Shown here piece after piece: positions 47,045 through 55,671 of a stretch of DNA of 64,000 nt (position 1 is the stretch's first letter; each line of letters begins with the position of its first letter). Source of the stretch: Gaiella sp. (GTDB taxonomy: Bacteria; Actinomycetota; Thermoleophilia; Gaiellales; Gaiellaceae); the NCBI GenBank assembly GCA_027493885.1, contig JAOSJZ010000001.1, forward strand, positions 1,674,001-1,738,000, written 5' to 3'. The position numbers and the translations under genes are program-made. The notes beneath the pieces were generated by a model. It made no database searches, had not been told where the DNA came from, and saw nothing but the letters and a program-made list of their open reading frames with translations.

Positions 47045-49621
47045 GTGGGCCGACAGGAGGAATCGACCAAGCTGGCCGAACGAACCGTCGACCTCCTCGA
47101 GCGCTCCGCTCACGAGCTGCTCGAGGCACGCCGGGCAGGGCCCGTCGTCGTTTCGTACGCCCAGAATGCCGAGGACGTCCGCCTCTGGCGAGTGTTCGCA
47201 GCGAAGCGAGCGGGCTTCTACGTGGACGTCGGCGCGGGTGACCCAATCACACACTCGGTCACGAAGCTGTTCTACGACGCCGGGTGGAACGGCATCAACA
47301 TCGAGCCCGGCCCCGCCTTCGACGAGCTCTGCAGGTTCCGCGAACGGGACGTCAATCTCGATGTCGCCGTCGCCTCCGAGGCCGGAGAAGCCGATCTCTG
47401 GGTGACGTCCCCCGAGCCGGGCCTGTCGTCGCTCGTACGCCCCGACGACGCCCGCCTGCCGCGTGGCTTCACCGTCTCGCGCACGACCGTCCGCAAGGAG
47501 CGGCTCGAGGATCTCTTGCGGAAGCACGCCGCCGGCCGAGAGATCGACTTCCTCAAGATCGACGCCGAGGGTGCGGAGCGCGACGTCCTCGAGTCGCTCG
47601 ACCTGCGGGAGTTCCGGCCGAGGATCGTCGTCGCCGAAGCCGTCTCGGCGCTCGACTTCCGGCCGGCACACGAGGAGTGGGAGCCGCTGCTGGTCGAGGC
47701 GGGCTATGTCGCCGCCTGCTTCGACGGAGTGAACCGGTTCTACGTCGACGGCGCCGAGGCACATCTCGTACCGGCACTCGCCTATCCGATCACGCTCCTC
47801 GATCGGTACGTGCTCCACGACTCGAAATGGCGCCGCGACTCGAGCATCCCGACCGACGTCACCCAGGGGCGCGCTCCGATCGCCTGGGGGCCGCAGGGCT
47901 CACCGACCGACGCAGAGGTCGAGGCGCTCCGGGCGAGGCAGCAGCTCCAAGCCATTCAGGCGACCCTCTCCTGGCGCGTGACGCGTCCACTGCGAACAGT
48001 CCGGCGGCTCCAACTCGGCGGCCTGCGGCGTCCAGCCCCGGACATGGACGTGAGAGAGGATGGCGAAGCACTCGACACCGTCGGGCTCGAGCATGCCTGC
48101 GTGGAGCGTCTCCTTCAGGCAACGAGCCTCTTCGCAGAGGCCGGGCCTCGCGGCGAAGCCGCAGCCGAGTCCCGAGGAGATTCCGTCTCGCTCGCAGATG
48201 CCGCGTCAGCGCTCGAAGCCGCGATCGAGACGTGTCCGGCGCCGCATGGCGCGAAAGCCTGGCTCGCGCTGACCGCGGTCGACGGCCGCTATCCCGACGA
48301 CGAGACCGTCGACGCCGTCGCCCGACTGCTTCGCGCCTCGGGCCCACGAAGCCTCGCTCACCTCCTGCAGCGCCGCTTCGAGGAGGCTCTGAGATCGGAC
48401 GCTCCCACCGCCGCCCTGCTCGACGTCGTTCGCGACGGCATCGTCATCGTCTCGGAGTCGACGGTTCTCGGGGACCTCCACACCGGGATCCAGCGCGTCG
48501 CTCGCGAAACCGTCTCCCGCTGGCTGGATGCGCCGTCACGGCTGCTCGCGTTCTACGACGCGGATGCGGCGAGCCTCAAGCTGCTCTCCCAACCCGAGCA
48601 CGAGCGCGTTCGAAGCTGGCGGGACCACATGCCGGACTCCGGCGCCGCGGTTGGCCAGCGAACGCCCGAGGTCGCTTCGGACAACGTCCTCGTGCCGTGG
48701 AACTGCCGCCTTCTGGTCACCGAGCTTCTGCTCCGACAGAGCCACAGCCGTGCGCTCGCCACGATCGCGCGAGTGGGCGTAAGCCGAACGCTTTCGTTCA
48801 TCTGCTTCGACCTCATCCCGGTCGTCGCCCCGGAGACCGTCGAACCCGGGCTGGCGGAGGCGTACTGCGGCTACCTCGCCGCCGTCAAACGGGCCGACCA
48901 TGTCTCGGCCATCAGCGAGCAGTCCGCTCGCGACTTCCGCGCGTACGTGACGATGCTCGAGACCGAAGGACTGAACGGGCCAGAGGTACGTACCCACGCC
49001 CTGCCGACCCCGGCGCCGTCGCTCTCGGAGGCGGATCTGGCCGCGGGGACCGCCGCGCTGGAGCTCGAGGGGCTCCCCCTCGTTCTCGTCGTTGGAGTCC
49101 ACGTACCGCGCAAGAACCACGCGGCAGTCCTCGAGGCTTCCGAACGCCTGTGGATGGAAGGGAACGCCTTCGAGCTGCTGTTCATCGGAGGCTTCGACCG
49201 CACGTCGGGTCGCGATTTCGACGGGTACGTACACCAGCTCCGCAGGAATGGCTGGCCAGTACGCGTTCGGCGCAGGGCATCGGAGACGGAGCTCTGGGCG
49301 GCCTATGCGAGGGCGCGGTTCACCGTCTACCCCTCCTTGCTCGAGGGCTTCGGGCTGCCCGTCGCCGAGTCGCTCGCCTCCGGCACGCCCGTCATCACGT
49401 CCTCGCACGGGAGCATGGCCGAGATCGGCAGGGGCGGCGGCACGGTGCTCGTCGACCCGCGCGACATCGACGAGCTCACGACGCAGATGCGACGGCTCCT
49501 GGAGGACGACGAGCTTCTCGAACGGCTTCGGCACGAGGCACGGGCGCGTGATCTCGGGCGCTGGGACGACTACGCGCGCGACGTCTGGGAGTTCTTCACG
49601 GCCGAGCCGGGCGCCCGGTAG
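47045..49621 (+). CDS. FkbM methyltransferase-GT4 glycosyltransferase fusion
   Basis: 858 aa. Residues ~35-240 are an FkbM methyltransferase (AGFYVDVGAGDPITHSVTKLFYD, GINIEPGPAFDEL, EIDFLKIDAEGAERDVLESL). The middle ~240-460 is mostly helical and charged. Residues ~465-858 are a GT4 (SESTVLGDLHTGIQRVARE, SFICFDLIPVVAPE, VVGVHVPRKNHAAVLEA, VYPSLLEGFGLPVAESLASGTPVITSSHG). Such fusions may modify and extend the same glycan end. GTG 47045 is chosen; codons upstream overlap the divergent gene. The last 26 bp overlap the convergent GT4. Confidence 0.87.
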   Translation: MGRQEESTKLAERTVDLLERSAHELLEARRAGPVVVSYAQNAEDVRLWRVFAAKRAGFYVDVGAGDPITHSVTKLFYDAGWNGINIEPGPAFDELCRFRERDVNLDVAVASEAGEADLWVTSPEPGLSSLVRPDDARLPRGFTVSRTTVRKERLEDLLRKHAAGREIDFLKIDAEGAERDVLESLDLREFRPRIVVAEAVSALDFRPAHEEWEPLLVEAGYVAACFDGVNRFYVDGAEAHLVPALAYPITLLDRYVLHDSKWRRDSSIPTDVTQGRAPIAWGPQGSPTDAEVEALRARQQLQAIQATLSWRVTRPLRTVRRLQLGGLRRPAPDMDVREDGEALDTVGLEHACVERLLQATSLFAEAGPRGEAAAESRGDSVSLADAASALEAAIETCPAPHGAKAWLALTAVDGRYPDDETVDAVARLLRASGPRSLAHLLQRRFEEALRSDAPTAALLDVVRDGIVIVSESTVLGDLHTGIQRVARETVSRWLDAPSRLLAFYDADAASLKLLSQPEHERVRSWRDHMPDSGAAVGQRTPEVASDNVLVPWNCRLLVTELLLRQSHSRALATIARVGVSRTLSFICFDLIPVVAPETVEPGLAEAYCGYLAAVKRADHVSAISEQSARDFRAYVTMLETEGLNGPEVRTHALPTPAPSLSEADLAAGTAALELEGLPLVLVVGVHVPRKNHAAVLEASERLWMEGNAFELLFIGGFDRTSGRDFDGYVHQLRRNGWPVRVRRRASETELWAAYARARFTVYPSLLEGFGLPVAESLASGTPVITSSHGSMAEIGRGGGTVLVDPRDIDELTTQMRRLLEDDELLERLRHEARARDLGRWDDYARDVWEFFTAEPGAR

Positions 49622-51107
49622 CCGCATCGTCGCCGTTCTCCGTCTCGGAGCCCTCCAGATGTCGTAGCCGACGTTCCAGACCGTCGACCGAGCGCTGCAG
49701 CGAGCTCACCGCTTCGAGCAGAGCGGTGTCGACACGCCGCTGACCCTCGAGGGACGGCCAGAGGGCCCGCCGGAGCAGGCGGCGGGCGAACGAGGTCGGT
49801 CGCGCGCCGCCTCGCTCCACGAGGCTCGCTCCCGCGTCCCCGGCAAGCGCCTGCGAAGCGTCGACGATCGCGGGGCGAGCGTCGTGGCCCGACGCGCGGG
49901 CGGCGATCGCACCGTGCGCTCGCAGCTCTTCGCGCCGGCGCTCGACGAAGTCGGCGGTCCGCCCGGGTGGGAAGCGCTCGAGCAGCTCGTGGCGCGCCCG
50001 CTCCCCGAGCGCCCGGGCCTCGTCTCGCTGCTCCCAGACGCGACGCATGAGCGCTGCCGCCGCCTCGACGTCCGGCTCGGCCCAGGTCGCGCCCGGAGCA
50101 TACGCCCACCAGCTCGACGGGACGTCCGACAGCTCGTAGGGCACGAGGTAGCTGTTCGACTCGCTCATGAACTCGAGGTTCCCCGAGTACCCGGTTGCGA
50201 TGACCGGCTTGCCGAGCGCCATCGCCTCGGCCATGGTCAGCCCGAGGCCCTCGCTGCGGTGGAGCGACACGTAGCAGTCGCACCCGGCGAGATACGAGTC
50301 GCGCTCGTGCGGGGAGACGTAGCCGTCTCGTACGACGATGTCGCCGCGGTCTCCGCCCAGTGCGCGGAGCCGCTCGAGCTCGTGCGTCTTCGAGTCGCCG
50401 TGGATGCTCTTCAGCACGAGCGTCGGCCCCTCTCCCGGCGCGAAGGCTCTCGTGAACGCGTCGACCACCGCGCGCGGGTTCTTGCGCTCCTCGCTCCAGA
50501 GGTCGAAGACGAACAGAAACGTGAAGGCGTCGGGCAGGGAGAGCTCCGCGCGGGTGCGAAACGGCCCGGGTGGCGGCTCCATCGGCGTCGGCATGACATG
50601 CACGGGGATGTCGAGCTCGGGCTCGACCACGTTCCGGATGTAGCGGCTCGCCACCCACAGCTCGTCGAAGAATCGAGCGGCGTCCCGCTCGGCGGCGCGC
50701 AGCCGGCTCGTCTCCCAGAACCACACGCCGATCGCGTACCGCCTCGCGAAGAAGCCGGAGCCCGCCTCGGCGACGAACGACGGGAGGTGGCCGGGGTTGA
50801 GGCAGACGAGGTTCGTGTCGTACGGCGCCTCGTCCCGGAGCGAGAGCGCGCGCGGATGGAGCTGCCGTCGCCGTGTCCGGCCGTGAGAGATCGCCGCCAC
50901 CGGGACGCCGGAGCGCTCGAGCGCCGCCGCGATCCGTCTCGCGATCTCGCCGAGACCCGACTCGGCTTCGAGAAACCCGACGACGTTCACTCCCGGCGAC
51001 GGGTCCCCGGGGACAGCGAGCCGTGCCGGGCGAGGCTCGGTGTCGACGGATGCCTGTCCGTCGCCGGTCACGTCACCCGTCGACTCGTGGCCGGGGCCCC
51101 GTTCCAC
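49596..51107 (-). CDS. GT4 glycosyltransferase with C-terminal coiled coil
   Basis: 503 aa. VNVVGFLEAESGLGEIARRIAAAL opens the GT-B core; VWFWETSRLRAAERDAARFFDELWVAS and PTPMEPPPGPF follow, then FVFDLWSEERKNPRAVVDAF, SLHRSEGLGLTMAEAMALGKPVIATGYSGN. The last ~45 residues form a coiled coil (ALLEAVSSLQRSVDGLERRLRHLEG) as in other glycan-assembly enzymes. The ATG lies 35 bp inside the upstream GT2 gene, so a later in-frame start such as GTG in VTGDGQ is possible. Confidence 0.86.
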   Translation of the reverse strand: MERGPGHESTGDVTGDGQASVDTEPRPARLAVPGDPSPGVNVVGFLEAESGLGEIARRIAAALERSGVPVAAISHGRTRRRQLHPRALSLRDEAPYDTNLVCLNPGHLPSFVAEAGSGFFARRYAIGVWFWETSRLRAAERDAARFFDELWVASRYIRNVVEPELDIPVHVMPTPMEPPPGPFRTRAELSLPDAFTFLFVFDLWSEERKNPRAVVDAFTRAFAPGEGPTLVLKSIHGDSKTHELERLRALGGDRGDIVVRDGYVSPHERDSYLAGCDCYVSLHRSEGLGLTMAEAMALGKPVIATGYSGNLEFMSESNSYLVPYELSDVPSSWWAYAPGATWAEPDVEAAAALMRRVWEQRDEARALGERARHELLERFPPGRTADFVERRREELRAHGAIAARASGHDARPAIVDASQALAGDAGASLVERGGARPTSFARRLLRRALWPSLEGQRRVDTALLEAVSSLQRSVDGLERRLRHLEGSETENGDDAATGRPARP

Positions 51108-51957
51108 TTCCTTGGCCTGCGAGAGCCAGCTCGCGGAGGCCCTCGACCGCCTCGACCCGCTCGCTCCGCTCGGTCTCCTGCAGGAGATACCAGTTCGGCC
51201 GCTCGGCGGGGACGTCCGAGTCGTGCCAGAGGTGGATCAACGTCGCGTCGGGCCCGGCGTGTCCGCAGCGCAGGCCGACCCGACGGAGTCGCAACGCGAT
51301 GTCGACGTCTTCCTCGCCCCAGCCCACGAAGCGTGTGTCGTACCCGTTGACCTGCTCGAAATGCCGCCGGTCGACACCCAGGAGATATCCGTACGACCGG
51401 TTGCCAGGGACGAACTCCGGGAGCGCAGCCGCGCCCACCCGGCGGCGGTCACGGCGGGTCAGGGCGACGAGCGGGCCGGCCTCCCGGCGGGCGCGGAGCC
51501 AGCGGCGCAGCCCCCACCGATGCACCGGAAGCTGCTCGTCGAGAACGCGCTCCGTCAACGACGGTGACATGTTCACACGGCGGCCCGCGACGAACCAGCC
51601 CGGCTTCATGCACGACCGGATCGCGCGGACGAAGTGGCGCCGGGGTATCGACTCGCCGTGCAGGAACGCGAGGTAGTCCGCCTCGGTGGTCAGCGCGCCG
51701 AGGTTCAGGACCCGGGCGAGACGAAAGCCCTCGTCGGGCTGCCGCACGTGGACGAGCCGCTCACCGAAGGACGGTCGCCATCGGTCGACGACAGCGGCCG
51801 TGTCGGGGCCCGAGCCGTCGTCGGCCACGACGAGCGTGAACCGCCGGTCGGATTGCTCGTCGAACGCACGCAGGACTGCGGCGAGCGCGTCGGGCCACTC
51901 GTACGTGCTGACGACGATCGCGAGCCGGGCCGGCGAGCTCGCGACGCTCGGCTTCAC
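51073..51957 (-). CDS. GT2 glycosyltransferase
   Basis: 294 aa with two parts typical of chondroitin-polymerase-like GT2: LAIVVSTYEWPDALAAVLRAF, VVADDGSGPDTAAVV, ADYLAFLHGESIPRRHF, and the C-terminal galactosyltransferase-like segment VNGYDTRFVGWGEEDVDIALRLRRVGL. Encoded 20 bp after the Wzt ATPase gene, so it is in the exporter operon. Confidence 0.86.
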   Translation of the reverse strand: MKPSVASSPARLAIVVSTYEWPDALAAVLRAFDEQSDRRFTLVVADDGSGPDTAAVVDRWRPSFGERLVHVRQPDEGFRLARVLNLGALTTEADYLAFLHGESIPRRHFVRAIRSCMKPGWFVAGRRVNMSPSLTERVLDEQLPVHRWGLRRWLRARREAGPLVALTRRDRRRVGAAALPEFVPGNRSYGYLLGVDRRHFEQVNGYDTRFVGWGEEDVDIALRLRRVGLRCGHAGPDATLIHLWHDSDVPAERPNWYLLQETERSERVEAVEGLRELALAGQGSGTGPRPRVDG

Positions 51958-51976
51958 GAGCTCGTGCGGAGACCGG

Positions 51977-53236
51977 TCACGCCCGCTCCACGGTCCACTC
52001 GAGCAGCGGGCGGACGACGCCTCGCCACTGGCCGCCGAACTGGCCGCGGGCGGTGTCGCCCTCGCCGGGGTCGAGCACCTCGAACGACACCGCCTCGTAG
52101 ACCGCGGCGTGATGCTGCAGCTTGGGGAAGTCGAGACTGCAGATCGCGGCCTCGACGATCGCCGAGCCCTCGTTCAGGAGGTTGCCGGGGATCCAGGCGG
52201 TCGAGACGTAGTCGCCCGGCGGCGTCGGCCGCAGCCAGCGCTCGTCCGTGTCGATCGCGTTGAAGGCCGTCGCTCCCTCGCGGTCCAAGACCTTGAGCTT
52301 CGGAAAGACGGGCTTGCCCTCGCGCAACACCCTGAAGACGACCTCGATCGCGATCGGGCGGCGGACGTCCATGACCCCCGGAGGCATGTTCTCGTGGGAG
52401 GGCACGCGGATCGCGAGGATCTTGGCGAGATCGTTGCCGGGCGCCGACTCCTCCGGCCAAACGCGCTCCGTGCCCGAGCTGTGCGTCTGGTGGAGGTAGT
52501 TCGCGATCACATCCGCCGGGCTCCCGTCGCCCACGACACGGCCGCCGTTGATCCAGATCGCGCGGTCGCAGAGCTGGGCGACAGCGGGGAGGGCGTGCGA
52601 GACGAACAGCACCGTCCTTCCCGTGTTGCCGAGCTCCTCCATGCGCCCGAGACACCGCCGCTGGAACTCGGCGTCCCCGACCGAGAGCACCTCGTCCACG
52701 AGCATGATCTCCGGCTCGAAGTGGGCCGCCACCGCGAACGCGAGGCGGACGTACATGCCGCTCGAGTAGCGCTTCACCGGGGTGTCGATGAACTTCTCGA
52801 CGCCCGAGAACTCGACGATGTCGTCGAAGCGCTGCTCGATCTCGCGCCGCTTCATGCCGAGGATCGCGCCGTTCAGGTAGACGTTCTCGCGCCCGGTGAG
52901 CTCGCCGCTGAACCCCGTCCCGACCTCGAGCAGGCTGCCGACCCGGCCCCGGATCGCGGCACGACCGGCGGTCGGCGTCGCGATCCTGGTGAGGATCTTG
53001 AGGAGCGTCGACTTCCCCGCGCCGTTGCGGCCGATGATCCCGAGCACCTGTCCCTCGGGCACGCTGAAGGAGATGTCGTTGAGCGCCCAGATCTCCCGTG
53101 CGGGCGAGTGGCGCTCCTTTCGCGTCACGCGCCGTGCGGCATGAACGAGCGTCTCGCGCAGCGTCCCGTACGCCGCCTGGTACTCGCCGAGGCGGTACTT
53201 CTTCGAGAGCGAGTCGACCTCGATCGCGACGGGCAT
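51977..53236 (-). CDS. wzt: Polysaccharide ABC exporter ATPase with C-terminal glycan-recognition domain (Wzt-like)
   Basis: 419 aa. Residues ~50-245 are the ATPase: Walker A GRNGAGKST (about 70-78), signature YSSGMYVRLAFA, Walker B IMLVDEVLSVGD, H-loop FVSHA. A 25-residue TLRETLVHAARRV insertion before it is usual in this group. The extra ~150-residue C-terminal domain (from about 270) resembles Wzt_C, which reads the modified non-reducing end of the glycan before export. The ATG shares its A with the stop of the permease gene (TGATG), so both halves are co-translated. Confidence 0.93.
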   Translation of the reverse strand: MPVAIEVDSLSKKYRLGEYQAAYGTLRETLVHAARRVTRKERHSPAREIWALNDISFSVPEGQVLGIIGRNGAGKSTLLKILTRIATPTAGRAAIRGRVGSLLEVGTGFSGELTGRENVYLNGAILGMKRREIEQRFDDIVEFSGVEKFIDTPVKRYSSGMYVRLAFAVAAHFEPEIMLVDEVLSVGDAEFQRRCLGRMEELGNTGRTVLFVSHALPAVAQLCDRAIWINGGRVVGDGSPADVIANYLHQTHSSGTERVWPEESAPGNDLAKILAIRVPSHENMPPGVMDVRRPIAIEVVFRVLREGKPVFPKLKVLDREGATAFNAIDTDERWLRPTPPGDYVSTAWIPGNLLNEGSAIVEAAICSLDFPKLQHHAAVYEAVSFEVLDPGEGDTARGQFGGQWRGVVRPLLEWTVERA

Positions 53237-54174
53237 CAGATCGTGTCGGCGAAGCGCGGCTCGGAGGAACGGAAGACGGCGAGCCCGGAGACGAAGAGCA
53301 CGAGCGCGACCCCGACGCCGACGGCAAGCTGCGCCGGGTCGGGCGGGTTCGCATCGAGCATCGCCCAGCGCCACCCGGCGATCACCGCCGTCATGGGGTT
53401 GAGGGCGAGGATCCATTGCCACTTCTCGGGGATCTGGTCGACGGCGAACATCACGCCCGAGAGGAGGGGGAGCACCTGGAGGAACACCGGGATCATGTAA
53501 CGCACGTCGCGGTAGCGGACGTTGATCGCGGCGAGCAGGAGCCCGAGGCCGAGCACGGTCACGACCGCGAGCAGGATGAAGAGCGGCGCCGTCGCGGTCT
53601 CCCAGCCGCTCGGCCACGTGTCGTACTTCCAGATCAGGGCGAGCAGCACCGGAAAGCCGATCACGAAGTCGACGAGCGGCACGGAGACGCCGGCCAGGGG
53701 CAGCAGGGTCCGCGGGAAGTACACCTTCGTGACGAGGGGCAGGTTCGAGAGAAGGCTCATGCTCGAGAGCGTGAGGGCGGACGCGAAGTACTGCATCGGC
53801 AGCACGCCCGCGACGACGAGGCTGGGATACGGCGTCGAGCCGGCCGGGAAGTTCGCGAACTTGCCGAAGACGATCACGTAGACCAGCGCGGTGAAGGCGG
53901 GCACGAGGATCGCCCAGGCGACGCCGAGGAACGTCTGCTTGTAGCGGACGGAGACGTCGCGCCAGACGAGCGTCCAGAGGAGCTCGCGGTAGTGCCAGAG
54001 CTCGCCGACGTCGAGACGAGGGACCCGGCTGGCCGGGCGAATGACCGTCACGCGGGCCGCTACCTCGAGGTCGGCGACGTCGCGCGGCCCGGGCGAGGGG
54101 GAGATCGCGGTCGCCGCATCCACGACGTAGGGCGTCGTGCGCTCCTCTTCGAGAGCGGTTTCGGTTCGGCGCAC
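53236..54174 (-). CDS. wzm: Polysaccharide ABC exporter permease (Wzm-like, ABC-2 type)
   Basis: 312 aa with six membrane helices after a ~60-residue cytoplasmic N-terminus. VRYKQTFLGVAWAILVPAFTALVYVIVFGKF is the hallmark start of TagG/Wzm permeases; LNPMTAVIAGWRWAML is the conserved C-terminal motif. With the Wzt-like ATPase it moves lipid-linked polysaccharide across the membrane. It is the first gene of the pair, 50 bp after the GT39 gene. Confidence 0.93.
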   Translation of the reverse strand: MRRTETALEEERTTPYVVDAATAISPSPGPRDVADLEVAARVTVIRPASRVPRLDVGELWHYRELLWTLVWRDVSVRYKQTFLGVAWAILVPAFTALVYVIVFGKFANFPAGSTPYPSLVVAGVLPMQYFASALTLSSMSLLSNLPLVTKVYFPRTLLPLAGVSVPLVDFVIGFPVLLALIWKYDTWPSGWETATAPLFILLAVVTVLGLGLLLAAINVRYRDVRYMIPVFLQVLPLLSGVMFAVDQIPEKWQWILALNPMTAVIAGWRWAMLDANPPDPAQLAVGVGVALVLFVSGLAVFRSSEPRFADTI

Positions 54175-54224
54175 GCCGGGATGCTAGCGGCGGTGGCGGC
54201 CCGAGCCGCCCCGGGCACGGGTGC

Positions 54225-55671
54225 TCAGGGGCCTTGCAGCAGGACGCCGGGTTGCTCGTCCGCGGCGAGCGCGAGGCCGGTCAGCGTCGAGATCGGCACG
54301 AACGTCGGTCGCACCGCACGGTAGAGGACGAGCGTGAACGTCGGCGTCCGTTCGATCTCGACGACGCGAAAGCCCCTCACCGCGCTCGGGGCGGTCACGG
54401 TCGGAGGCCGGACGGCGCCCGCCGAGTAGCCCCCCTCGGTCGCGAGGCCGATCGTCGCGACCTCCCGGACGAGCGCGCCGTCCGGGTCGGGCTCCCGCAG
54501 GCCCGGCAGGTAGGGACGCCAGAGCGTCCGGCTCATGTACGGCGTCACCACGATCGCGCGCGGGACGTCAGCCGGCCGAAGCCGCTCCGCCGCGCCGCGC
54601 CAGTCCGTACGGCCGTACGTCGCGTCGAGCGCAGGGGGCGAGCGCGACCGCCGCCGAGAGGACGCAGAGGACGCCCGCCGCCGCGAGGCCGAGACGCCCG
54701 GTCGCATAGCCGGCGCCGAGGCAAACGGCGGCGGGCACGGCCGCCGCAATCGTGTTCCGCGCGACGAGGAAGTCGATCCTTGCCACCGCGAGCGCGGCCG
54801 GGACGAGGAGCGCGGCGAGAGCGAGCGAGCCGGCGGCGAGGGCTCCCCGGCGTTCGGCGGGAGCGAGACGTGCGACGAGCACGATCCCGGCGAGGACGAG
54901 CAGCGCCGCGACGGCGGTGCCGGGCGCCTCGGCCGGGAAGCTGTAGCCGACCACGAGGTTCTTCGGGATCCCGGCGATCCGCGCGGCGAGCGAGGAGCCA
55001 GCGACAGCCTCGCCGTTTCCCCGTTGTGCGAGGACGAGCGGCACGTGGGCGAGCGTCACGGCGGCGGGCACGAGCGACGCGACGACGGCCCGACTCCGCG
55101 GACGGAGACGAGCGAGCAGCCAGACCGCTTCCGCCACGACGAGGAAGACCGCGAAGTAGTGGGTCGCGATGGCGAGCCCCGCGACGGCGGCCCACGCGGC
55201 GAGCGACAGGCCGCCGCCCCGCAGCGCGTGACCGAACGCAAGCACCGAGCCGGCGCCGAGCAGCGCCAGCAGGGCGTACGAGCGTGCCTCCTGCGAGTAC
55301 CAGACGAGAAACGGGTTCGCGGCCACGAGCGCGGCGGCGACGAGGCCGGCACGGCGCGAGACCAGCACGGCGCCGGCGCCGAAGGCGATCGGAATGGTGG
55401 CGGTGCCCGCCACCGCCGAGAGCGAGCGGAGACCGACCTCGCCGAGCCCAGCGATCGATCCCCAGGCCCAGGCGACGACGTAGTAGAGAAACGGCGTCGC
55501 CTCCGTGCGGGGAATCTCGCGGAGGACGTCACCGAGACCCCGGTCGAGGAGCGACACGGTGACGAGCTCGTCGAGCCAGTAGCTCTGGCGGTCGAGCGTC
55601 AAGAGACGGAGCGCCGCCCCGACGACGGTGAGGAGGACGAGCGGCAGAAGCGGCGCTGCCGACCGTCTCAC
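54225..55671 (-). CDS. GT39/PMT-like membrane glycosyltransferase, frameshifted at 54634-54638
   Basis: The corrected protein is about 481 aa with some 10 membrane segments. Loop 1, RQSYWLDELVTVSLLDRGLGDVL, carries the DE pair, followed by EATPFLYYVVAWAWGSIAGLGEVGLRSLSAVAG, the classic pattern of ArnT/PMT_2 proteins. The five-G run at 54634-54638 has one extra base; removing it gives VALAPALDATYGRTDWRGAAERL and the frame goes on to QPGVLLQGP. GTG 55671 overlaps the stop of the upstream GT-C gene (GTGA). Confidence 0.84.
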
